From Nitrospira lenta (lineage in GTDB: Bacteria > Nitrospirota > Nitrospiria > Nitrospirales > Nitrospiraceae), in the NCBI GenBank assembly GCA_945906715.1, contig CAMDRK010000159.1, positions 1 through 6,361 on the forward strand: DNA of 6,361 bases, read 5' to 3'. The notes beneath the pieces were generated by a model. It saw nothing but the letters and a program-made list of their open reading frames with translations. It was not told the DNA's origin and did no database searches. The position numbers and the translations under genes are program-made. Of this stretch, positions 1 to 5,933 are shown piece by piece. How positions within the stretch are numbered: position 1 is the stretch's first letter; each line of letters opens with the position of its first letter.

Positions 1-468
1 ACGCTGACAATTGTCATGGTACTCGCCTCTATTGCCATGCCGCTCAGCCGCCTGTCGGCGAAACGGACTCATGAAATAGAACTGCGGCAGCATTTAAGGA
101 TCATGCGGGCTGCCGTCGACACCTTTAAGCTGGAGTGGAACCGCGATGGCGACGTGTTATTGGGGCCGGCGTGTGTGAAGAATAAGCTCACGTGCAAAGA
201 CGTGACGAGTGTGTATGGCTATCCGAAATCGCTGGATAAGCTGTTGGGAATCAAGCTCACAGGTGAAGAAGCGACGGTCAAGGGCACGACGACGAAGCGC
301 TATCTGAGAAATCTTCCCCTCGATCCCTTAACCGGCAAAGCGGACTGGTTATTCCGATGTTATAAAGATGCGTCGAACGCATCGAGCTGGTGTGGGGATG
401 ACGTGTACGACGTGATGACTCAGAGTCAGGACATAGCACTAGATGGCACGAAGTATCGAGATTGGTAA
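1..468 (+). CDS. Type II secretion/type IV pilus pseudopilin (GspG-like), 5' partial
   Basis: The reading frame is open from base 1, so the gene starts upstream of the window. The first residues (TLTIVMVLASIAMPLSR) are the second half of the hydrophobic N-terminal helix of a prepilin-like protein. The leader, the G|F cleavage site and Glu5 are therefore outside the window. The helix continues into a charged amphipathic stretch (LRQHLRIMRAAVDTFK), as in major pseudopilins. The globular part has YPKSLDKLLG followed by LPLDPLTG. The neighbouring pseudopilin has matching YPPSLSALVG and IPKDPFTG, so the two are paralogues. The C-terminus KYRDW also resembles the neighbour's PYNRW. Four cysteines (codons at 172, 193, 358 and 391) could form two disulfides in the periplasm. 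The expected role is a subunit of the periplasmic pseudopilus. The family is clear, but whether it is the major (GspG) or a minor subunit is not. Confidence 0.85.
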   Translation, partial: TLTIVMVLASIAMPLSRLSAKRTHEIELRQHLRIMRAAVDTFKLEWNRDGDVLLGPACVKNKLTCKDVTSVYGYPKSLDKLLGIKLTGEEATVKGTTTKRYLRNLPLDPLTGKADWLFRCYKDASNASSWCGDDVYDVMTQSQDIALDGTKYRDW

Positions 469-844
469 GTGTGGAGTACGGGGCACACATGGCTTCACTC
501 TGCTTGAGCTGATGATCGTCGTATCGATCATCGGCATTCTTGCCACCCTGGCGGTGCCCTCGTACCAATCGTCAGTTGTGAAGGCCAAAGAGGCTGCCTT
601 GCGTCAGGATCTCTCGACATTTCGCGATGTGCTGGATCAGCACAAGGCAGACCAGGGAAAGTATCCTCCGTCTCTATCGGCATTGGTGGGCGCCGGGTAT
701 CTGCGAGGAATCCCGAAGGATCCATTCACCGGTGCGACGACCACCTGGCAAGAGATTTCTGATCCTGTCGAGGGGGGTGTGGTCGACATCTTTTCAGGAG
801 CCGAGTTTGTGGGGACGAACGGCACTCCGTATAATCGTTGGTAA
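443..844 (+). CDS. Type II secretion pseudopilin GspG-like, complete
   Basis: This 133-residue protein has a textbook prepilin signal. A 17-residue leader ends in HG, and the mature protein begins FTLLELMIVVSIIGILATLA. Cleavage would fall between G17 and F18, with Glu at mature position 5. A prepilin peptidase (PilD/GspO type, not in the window) would be expected to cleave and methylate it. After the hydrophobic helix come LRQDLSTFRDVLDQHK, then KYPPSLSALV, IPKDPFTG and the end TPYNRW, which is the GspG-like pattern of a small globular domain. The ATG at 443 lies inside the preceding gene, giving a 26-bp overlap. AGGA at 428-431 is a modest ribosome site 11 bases upstream. No other start keeps a basic leader. 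Overlap and homology with the upstream gene indicate tandem duplication and probable translational coupling. The short length suits a major pseudopilin better than a minor one. Confidence 0.92.
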   Translation: MARSIEIGKCGVRGTHGFTLLELMIVVSIIGILATLAVPSYQSSVVKAKEAALRQDLSTFRDVLDQHKADQGKYPPSLSALVGAGYLRGIPKDPFTGATTTWQEISDPVEGGVVDIFSGAEFVGTNGTPYNRW

Positions 845-846
845 GG
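843..846 (+). promoter_or_regulatory. Ribosome binding site choosing the lipoprotein start
   Basis: AAGG here sits 6 bases before the ATG at 853, a good Shine-Dalgarno distance. It touches the ATG at 847 and lies downstream of the TTG at 838, so those two alternatives are less likely starts. It overlaps the stop codon of the second pseudopilin (842-844), which suggests coupled translation. Confidence 0.5.
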
Positions 847-852
847 ATGTTC

Positions 853-1719
853 ATGCACCACCGTCATCGCACATTGCTTCAGACTTCGATTGAAGCAACA
901 CGCGCCTATTATCCGATAGTGCGAGTCGGTTTCCTCTGTGCTGTCGGCTTCGCCTCGGCTTTGTTCGCAGGATGTGGCGAACTCGAGCCGATGCGTGAGC
1001 CGGAGGTGGTCGATCTTGAGCTGACCTCAGATACGTTAAAAGCGTCCGTGCGTGATGCGCAACGGACCGTCGCTGAGTTGCGCGCTGACCTTGAGGCGCG
1101 GCGCAGGGAATTAGCAGAAGCTCAGGTCGCTCGAGCGCAGCTTGAAGGCCGAGTCAGAGAAGCAGAGCGACGGGTCGTCGAAGCGCGGCAAGTGATCGAG
1201 CTGCAACGGGAAGAACTGGCCGCAGCTCGGACGGAGCGGGCGCGTGTGTCCCGAAGCAGTCTTCAGTTACAGAGCCAGATGAAGCAGCTCCAGAAGCAGC
1301 TCTCAAGAGCGGGGAAGTCGGGCTCTGCTCATGACGGGCAGGAGGCGGCCGCACTGCCGTCCAGCGGCACGGCACGTAAGGGCCAGAGGGCCATGCAGGT
1401 TTCCGCACAACGAAATCAGTCCTCAGAACTTCCAGCGATGTCTCAGGTGGCGCCGACCTCCCCCGCTGTGATGTCGGTGCCAGCACACAGTGAGCCTTCG
1501 TTAGGGGTTGAGCAGCCGATGGCTCCAACGAAATACGTTTCCATAAAGCCCGGTGATACGCTCTGGAGTATTGCGCAGAAATATCGCGTCACGGTGGAAC
1601 ATTTGCGAGCGCTCAATCAATTGACCGACAACAGAATTATCATTGGCCAGGCCCTATGGTTATCAGATGACCGTCCTATGTCCGAGGTCGGTGCGGACAA
1701 GGGCGCGCAGACACCGTAA
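853..1719 (+). CDS. Coiled-coil lipoprotein with C-terminal LysM domain
   Basis: From the ATG at 853 the protein has 288 residues; in-frame ATG (847) and TTG (838) lie upstream. A hydrophobic stretch (VGFLCAVGFASALFAGC) ends in a lipobox-like LFAGC, so Cys41 is the likely lipidated residue. A GTG at 919 would give a more compact signal peptide but has no visible ribosome site. Residues about 60-152 are a charged, Ala/Glu/Arg/Gln-rich coiled coil. Next comes a low-complexity Ser/Ala/Pro linker. Residues about 227-271 form a single LysM domain (YVSIKPGDTLWSIAQKY, then LNQL, then IIIGQALWL), which in known families binds peptidoglycan. No M23 peptidase or other catalytic domain is seen, unlike NlpD. 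The gene sits between pseudopilin genes and gspF, so it probably serves the same machine, perhaps as a cell-wall tether or secretin accessory. This role is inference; I do not recognise a named family. Confidence 0.8.
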   Translation: MHHRHRTLLQTSIEATRAYYPIVRVGFLCAVGFASALFAGCGELEPMREPEVVDLELTSDTLKASVRDAQRTVAELRADLEARRRELAEAQVARAQLEGRVREAERRVVEARQVIELQREELAAARTERARVSRSSLQLQSQMKQLQKQLSRAGKSGSAHDGQEAAALPSSGTARKGQRAMQVSAQRNQSSELPAMSQVAPTSPAVMSVPAHSEPSLGVEQPMAPTKYVSIKPGDTLWSIAQKYRVTVEHLRALNQLTDNRIIIGQALWLSDDRPMSEVGADKGAQTP

Positions 1720-1763
1720 CCCTGTAGTGCTGTTCTTGGCCCGACATTCGAACACACCGTATC

Positions 1764-2975
1764 ATGCCTGTATTTGCCTACAGAGTAGCCCGTCCTGATG
1801 GCTCAACCCTCGATGGGCAGATTGAGGGAGAGGAAGAGCACCTCGTTCGAGCCAAACTGGAAGGCCAAGGCCTCCTTGTCTTTCGGTTACAGCGACGGGG
1901 CGCAGCCACAACCGGTTTGGGTCTCGGGTGGCACACGTTTAGAAAACTCCCGCTCCAGGAATTCTTGGTATTCAATCAAGAGCTGCTTGCCCTCGTGAAA
2001 GCCGGTCTTCCTGTGTTGCGGGTGTGGGATCTCTTGATTGAGCGAGCCAGCCATTCAGGGTTTCAAGAAGCCTTGCGGACGGTTCGGCAAGATATTCGTG
2101 GCGGGGCGTCGGCGTCGGAAGCACTGGCAAAACATCCGATCCATTTTTCAGAATTATATGTTGCGACGATCAAAGCTGGAGAACAATCGGGGAATATGGC
2201 CGAGGTGTTGCAGCGGTTCATTGCCTATTTAAAATTGATGATTGGGTTGCGTCAGAAGGTTTCGAAGGCGCTTGCGTATCCAGGTTTTCTCGTGCTTGTC
2301 GGGGTTTCCGTCGTTGGGTTCCTGTTGAGTTACGTCGTGCCGACGTTCGTGTCGGTCTATGCGGAGACGTCGAAATCCTTGCCGGTTGCCACGCAATTGT
2401 TGCTTGACTTGGTGACGGGGGGGCAAGCGTACGCTGTGCCTGGCCTCGTGGGGCTTGCTGCGTTGGGGCTCGCAGGCCGTGCGTACTATGTGACGCCGGC
2501 TGGGCGGCTCGCTGTGGATCGGCTGTCATTGAGCGTGCCTGTTTTGGGACCGATTTTCGTAAAGCATTATACGGTTCAGCTCACGCGCACCCTCGCGACG
2601 ATTCTTGCCGGGGGTACCCCGCTTGTGGACGCGTTGTCCATTGCACGGGGCGCCATCTCCAATCGGTATGTATCGGTTGGAGTCGCGGGTGCGGTCGCGG
2701 AAATTCGCGAAGGGACGACCCTGGCCGCCGCACTGGATCGCCCGAAAGTCTTCCCGAAATTGGCGGTCGAAATGTTGTCGGTCGGGGAGGAAACCGGATC
2801 GTTGCCCACAATGCTGCATGACGTGGCTGAGTTCTATGAAGGAGATCTGGATCTCCGGCTCACGCAATTGACGACGTGGATTGAACCGGTACTCCTTCTG
2901 GTAATGGGGGTCTTAGTGGGCGCGATCGTCATTGTCATGTATTTGCCGGTGTTTCAAATGGCTGGGGCTGTGTAG
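1764..2975 (+). CDS. gspF: Type II secretion/type IV pilus inner-membrane platform protein GspF/PilC
   Basis: The 403 residues match the usual length of this family, and MPVFAYRVARPDG is a typical family N-terminus. Two T2SSF domains are visible, at about residues 66-190 and 267-392. Each carries the repeated signature: KAGEQSGNMAEVL at 138-149 and SVGEETGSLPTML at 339-351. Hydrophobic membrane segments lie at about 174-198, 223-243 and 374-396, the last beginning EPVLLLVMGVLVGAIVIVMY. The protein sits in the inner membrane and couples the GspE ATPase to pseudopilus assembly. The gene begins 44 bp after the lipoprotein gene, with no strong Shine-Dalgarno directly upstream of the ATG. The start is chosen on homology, and no alternative in-frame start lies just upstream. 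It is followed by a repeat-filled gap that separates it from gspE. Choosing gspF over pilC as the name is a matter of context. Confidence 0.95.
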   Translation: MPVFAYRVARPDGSTLDGQIEGEEEHLVRAKLEGQGLLVFRLQRRGAATTGLGLGWHTFRKLPLQEFLVFNQELLALVKAGLPVLRVWDLLIERASHSGFQEALRTVRQDIRGGASASEALAKHPIHFSELYVATIKAGEQSGNMAEVLQRFIAYLKLMIGLRQKVSKALAYPGFLVLVGVSVVGFLLSYVVPTFVSVYAETSKSLPVATQLLLDLVTGGQAYAVPGLVGLAALGLAGRAYYVTPAGRLAVDRLSLSVPVLGPIFVKHYTVQLTRTLATILAGGTPLVDALSIARGAISNRYVSVGVAGAVAEIREGTTLAAALDRPKVFPKLAVEMLSVGEETGSLPTMLHDVAEFYEGDLDLRLTQLTTWIEPVLLLVMGVLVGAIVIVMYLPVFQMAGAV

Positions 2976-2986
2976 CGATGAATGAT

Positions 2987-3040
2987 CTGGTTCATCTGGT
3001 CTCTCTGGTTGGTCTGGTCTATCTGGTTTGTCTGGTTCAA
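2987..3040 (+). repeat. Six tandem 9-base CTGGT-type units, plus-strand orientation
   Basis: Six units in exact 9-base register start at 2987, 2996, 3005, 3014, 3023 and 3032. All begin CTGGT; five fit CTGGTNNNT, for example CTGGTCTAT and CTGGTTTGT, and the last ends CAA. This block is the left arm of a long inverted repeat. It begins 11 bases after the gspF stop codon. Confidence 0.9.
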
Positions 3041-3046
3041 CCAAAA

Positions 3047-3163
3047 ATAAACAAGACAAACCAAACAAACTAAATAAACGAGACAAACAAGAGAAACTAA
3101 ACAAACCAGTTGAACGAGACAGACCAGATAGACCAAACAGACCAGAGGGACGAGACAAACCAA
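3047..3163 (-). repeat. Thirteen tandem 9-base units in opposite orientation, partly decayed
   Basis: Read on the minus strand from 3163 down to 3047, the sequence divides into thirteen 9-base units without slippage. They resemble YTGGTYTNT, for example CTGGTCTGT and TTGGTCTAT. The six units nearest gspE (3110-3163) match the six plus-strand units in order. The seven inner units are more degenerate, with YTNGTTTNT forms, so the plus strand there is almost only A and C. Because 9 is a multiple of 3, the minus strand stays open and would read as a Leu-Val-X repeat. I treat that as a by-product of the repeat, not as a gene. Confidence 0.85.
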
Positions 3164-3189
3164 CTGCGTTCATGCGTTGAGGAGTGAGT

Positions 3190-3193
3190 AGGA
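3190..3193 (+). promoter_or_regulatory. Ribosome binding site of gspE
   Basis: AGGA lies 4 bases before the ATG at 3198, slightly close. A second purine-rich run, TGAGGAG at 3178-3184, lies 13 bases upstream. Together they mark the ATG at 3198 as the start, in a leader free of the 9-base repeat. Confidence 0.5.
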
Positions 3194-3197
3194 ATCT

Positions 3198-4925
3198 ATG
3201 GCACGGACTGTAGCGCGACCAACGCTGACGGATATTCTCGTACGGCAGGGCATTTTGCCGATACAGACGCTCGACCAAGTGCTTAGCCGTCTGGGCGGTG
3301 TGACGGCAGCCTTCGGCCAGACCTTGGTGAGCGACGGCCTTCTTTCTGAGGATCAGCTGGCCCGTGCGTTGGCGGCCCAGTTTGACTTGCCCTGCGATCT
3401 TCTAGCGGAGTTCCGTGTCGACCAGTCGTTCTATGATTCTATGTCGGTGAAACTCATGCAGCGGCACCCCTTCATACCGATTGCAGAGCGTCAAGGTCGA
3501 TTGACCATCGCTATCCCCGATCCGCAGAATCTCCTGGCGCTGGATGAGTTAGAACTGCTCTTGGGGTACCCGTTGGACCTGGTGGTGAGCCCCAAAAGTG
3601 CGATTCTGGCGGCCTTGGAGCGTAGTGAAGGTTCCAGCCAAGCCCTTCGGGAGCTCGAGGCAGAGTATCGATCCGTGTTGGTGAAAGAAGATGAGCGGGG
3701 AGAGGAACTCCTCACGATCGATCAAGCGGGGGAGGACCAAAGCCCTGCTGTCAAACTGTTGGACTCGATCCTCCTGAGCGCAATGCAGCGTCGAGCCAGC
3801 GATATTCACATTGAAGCTGCCGATCGCGCTACCAAGGTGAAGTTGCGGGTCGATGGGATCCTCGTTCCGGCGATGGAGCCCCTCGATATCCGTCTCCATG
3901 CGCCATTGGTTTCACGGCTGAAAGTTATGTCGGACCTGGACATTGCCGAGCGTCGGGTACCGCAAGATGGAAGCTTTCGGATGCGGTTGGAACGAAAGAC
4001 CGTCGATTTCCGTGTCTCGATCCTTCCGAGTGTGTTCGGTGAGTCGGTCGTCATTCGTATTCTCGACCGCGAGGCGATCACCACGGGCGTTTCGGCATTG
4101 CGGTTGGAACGACTCGGATTCAATGTGGAAGATCTGAAGCGTTTTCGGCGCGCGATCACGCGGCCTTACGGCATGGTGTTGGTGACGGGTCCGACCGGAA
4201 GTGGAAAGACGACAACGCTGTATGCCGCGATTTCGGAAATGAATATCAAGGAAGATAAGCTGATCACGATCGAAGACCCGGTTGAATATCAGTTGTCGGG
4301 AGTCGTACAAATTCCCGTAAATGAGAAGAAAGGCCTGACTTTCGCGCGAGGACTTCGATCCATCCTGCGGCATGACCCTGACAAGATCATGGTCGGCGAG
4401 ATTCGCGATGCAGAAACCGCGCAAATCGCCATCCAATCGTCGCTCACCGGCCACTTGGTCTTGACGACGGTGCATGCCAACAACGTGTTCGATGTCATCG
4501 GGCGATTTGCCTCAATGGGAATCGATGCCTACAACTTTTTGGCTGCGCTGAACTGTGTGTTGGCGCAACGGCTTGTTCGAATGGTGTGTCTCGCCTGTCG
4601 GACGGCGGTCAAGCTCGATAAATCGCTGGCGGAAGAATCCGGCCTTGACTTCGAAGGCTATAAGGACGCGATATTTTATGAAGGCAAAGGCTGCCAGGAA
4701 TGCCATGGGACCGGGTATCGCGGGCGAAAATGCATCACGGAATTTTTGGATCTGAACGATGAAATCAAAGAAATGATCCTTGCCGAACGTCCTCTGTCCG
4801 AGGTCCGCTATCGCGCGGTGACCGGCGGGATGATCACGCTGCGGCAGTCTGCACTCAGAAAAGTGCTGGAAGGTTCCACCACCTTGCACGAGATCAATCG
4901 AGTGACGTTTAGCGAGGAAGGGTAA
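3198..4925 (+). CDS. gspE: Type II secretion/type IV pilus assembly ATPase GspE/PilB
   Basis: The 575 residues carry the full set of secretion-ATPase motifs. Residues about 9-61 form an MshEN-like N-terminal pair of motifs, best seen in FGQTLVSDGLLSEDQLARAL. The N2 region has DIHIEAADR, LRVDG and ERRVPQDGSFR. Walker A is GPTGSGKTTT (331-340), the Asp box is LITIEDPVEY (355-364), Walker B is DKIMVGEIRD (395-404) and the His box is TGHLVLTTVHANN (417-429). A tetracysteine zinc site is intact, with CLAC at 464-467 and CQEC at 499-502. It is a cytoplasmic hexameric ATPase that powers pseudopilus assembly through GspF. All catalytic residues I can identify are present, including the Walker B glutamate E401. 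The next gene begins 3 bp downstream. gspE and pilB cannot be separated by sequence reading alone; no retraction-type (PilT) gene is in view. Confidence 0.96.
   Translation: MARTVARPTLTDILVRQGILPIQTLDQVLSRLGGVTAAFGQTLVSDGLLSEDQLARALAAQFDLPCDLLAEFRVDQSFYDSMSVKLMQRHPFIPIAERQGRLTIAIPDPQNLLALDELELLLGYPLDLVVSPKSAILAALERSEGSSQALRELEAEYRSVLVKEDERGEELLTIDQAGEDQSPAVKLLDSILLSAMQRRASDIHIEAADRATKVKLRVDGILVPAMEPLDIRLHAPLVSRLKVMSDLDIAERRVPQDGSFRMRLERKTVDFRVSILPSVFGESVVIRILDREAITTGVSALRLERLGFNVEDLKRFRRAITRPYGMVLVTGPTGSGKTTTLYAAISEMNIKEDKLITIEDPVEYQLSGVVQIPVNEKKGLTFARGLRSILRHDPDKIMVGEIRDAETAQIAIQSSLTGHLVLTTVHANNVFDVIGRFASMGIDAYNFLAALNCVLAQRLVRMVCLACRTAVKLDKSLAEESGLDFEGYKDAIFYEGKGCQECHGTGYRGRKCITEFLDLNDEIKEMILAERPLSEVRYRAVTGGMITLRQSALRKVLEGSTTLHEINRVTFSEEG
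4915..4921 (+). promoter_or_regulatory. Ribosome binding site of the pilM-like gene, inside gspE
   Basis: AGGAAGG, in the last codons of gspE, lies 7 bases before the ATG at 4929. It is the strongest Shine-Dalgarno in the window and supports the 4929 start and coupling to gspE. Confidence 0.65.
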
Positions 4926-4928
4926 GCG

Positions 4929-5930
4929 ATGTGGGGGTTAACCACCAGTCGTCCACGGCACTGTTTGAAAATTGGAGCGCAGAGTCTCGCCTGGGGAGAA
5001 GCCGTTCGAACCTGGCGGGGGCGGTATCGCTACCGGTGTGCCGTCTCGCTGGCGCCGGCCGGAGCTATCAAGCTGTCCCCGATGGATCTGAACCTCACAG
5101 ACATGCCTGCGATTGAAAGTCGCCTTCGGTTGCTGGCGGGACCACGTCGAGATATTCGATTTGCAGGGCATGTATGGCTGTCTGACGTTCCGCGTCCAAT
5201 TGTGTTGCTGTTGCCGGATCTGTCGGTGCGCGCGACGTTATTGCAACTGGAACAACTCCCGGCGCAGGCGGAGGAGCAAGAGGCGTTGATTCGCTGGCGC
5301 CTAGGGCAGGAACAGCTGTTGCCTCTAACCGGAGCCAAGATTGCCTGGCAGAGCTTCCCTTCTCATGGGGTAGGGGACGAGCGCTCTCATATTGTCCTTG
5401 CCGTGGCGATTCAAGAAACGATCTTGAAGCAATACGAGTCCCTCTGTGAATCGGTCGGGTTGCTTCCGCAGGAAGTCGGTGTGACCAGCTTTCGTCTGTT
5501 TAATCTCTGGCTGAAAACGGCAGGTGGCCGGAAACGGTTGGCCCATGATTTGCTCTGGATCAGTGTATCGGACGGTGGGTTGACCTGCTTTGTCATGCAG
5601 GAAGGCCGATTGGTTTTTGTTCGGACCAAGCTGTTGAGCGTCGAAAGTCTGCCAGGCGACGAGGATCCTGGTCGAGACTTGGCTGACAACATCGTCGAAG
5701 AATGTGCGGCGTCTCTTCGTGCGTGCCGCGAGTATCATCCTGGCCTGAACGTGTCGGAGATTGTCTTTGCCGGCGATAGCCCATTTCCGACGATTGAACA
5801 GGCGTTGAACAGGGAATTTGGCTTCTCGATTGAGCGGCTGGACTGGAAAGCGATCGAACGGGTGGGGTGGACTCCTGACGGGGGGAATACGTCATGGGCG
5901 ACGCTCCCTGTCGTGGCAGGAGTGATGTAG
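4929..5930 (+). CDS. pilM: PilM-like actin-fold assembly protein (GspL cytoplasmic-domain equivalent)
   Basis: This 333-residue protein has no evident signal peptide or membrane segment, as expected for cytoplasmic PilM. The pattern of the family is visible: an early beta strand CLKIGAQSLAW (12-22), then IVLLLPDLSVRATLLQLEQL (91-110). Next comes EEQEALIRWRLGQ (115-127), typical of PilM-like proteins. A second ATPase-fold strand DLLWISVSDGGLTCFVMQ with EGRLVFVRTK follows (207-234), then IVFAGDSP (278-285) and the end LPVVAGVM. PilM normally binds ATP and the cytoplasmic tail of PilN to link the ATPase to the periplasmic alignment complex. The usual Asp of the first phosphate loop (DIGS-type) appears replaced by Lys in LKIGA, so nucleotide binding may be weak. 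It follows gspE by 3 bp and precedes the pilN-like gene by 3 bp. Divergence is strong; the family is assigned on pattern and position. Confidence 0.72.
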   Translation: MWGLTTSRPRHCLKIGAQSLAWGEAVRTWRGRYRYRCAVSLAPAGAIKLSPMDLNLTDMPAIESRLRLLAGPRRDIRFAGHVWLSDVPRPIVLLLPDLSVRATLLQLEQLPAQAEEQEALIRWRLGQEQLLPLTGAKIAWQSFPSHGVGDERSHIVLAVAIQETILKQYESLCESVGLLPQEVGVTSFRLFNLWLKTAGGRKRLAHDLLWISVSDGGLTCFVMQEGRLVFVRTKLLSVESLPGDEDPGRDLADNIVEECAASLRACREYHPGLNVSEIVFAGDSPFPTIEQALNREFGFSIERLDWKAIERVGWTPDGGNTSWATLPVVAGVM

Positions 5931-5933
5931 ACG

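Larger units (their letters stand above)
2987..3163. other. Long imperfect inverted repeat (possible RNA hairpin) between gspF and gspE
   Basis: Bases 2987-3040 and 3110-3163 are inverted copies with 44 of 54 positions matching and no gaps, separated by 69 bases. Several mismatches would be U-G wobbles in a plus-strand transcript. The best-paired part is the inner half of the arms, where units 4 to 6 differ by one base each. The loop is A/C-rich and probably unstructured. There is no U-tract after the right arm and the arms are far from a typical terminator length, so I do not call it an intrinsic terminator. It could affect mRNA stability or the relative expression of the genes either side, but nothing in the sequence proves that. 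It accounts for most of the 222 bp without a recognised gene. Confidence 0.75.

Noticed and set aside
838..852. TTG (838) or ATG (847) as start of the lipoprotein gene
   Set aside because: Neither has a properly spaced ribosome site, while the ATG at 853 has AAGG at 6 bases. The choice adds only 2 to 5 residues and is not certain.
3110..3140. Sigma-70-like promoter with TTGAAC at 3110-3115
   Set aside because: No credible -10 element lies 16-18 bases downstream, and the hexamer is part of a repeat unit.
2954..3163. Minus-strand 69-codon frame reading as a Leu-Val-Cys/Tyr repeat
   Set aside because: It starts at TTG inside the repeat, has no ribosome site, and is explained by the 9-base period. 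It is also antisense to the operon and its 3' end runs into gspF.
2987..3163. CRISPR array
   Set aside because: Units are 9 bases with no spacers and change orientation midway, and there are no cas genes nearby.
2987..3163. Intrinsic terminator after gspF
   Set aside because: The arms are interrupted by mismatches, the loop is 69 bases and no T-run follows the right arm.
2913..3278. Minus-strand 121-codon frame rich in Leu, Phe, Gly, Ser
   Set aside because: It overlaps both gspF and gspE, and its composition is the repeat in another frame.
3912..4475. Minus-strand 187-codon frame
   Set aside because: It lies wholly within gspE, opposite the conserved ATPase core, and shows no recognisable domain.
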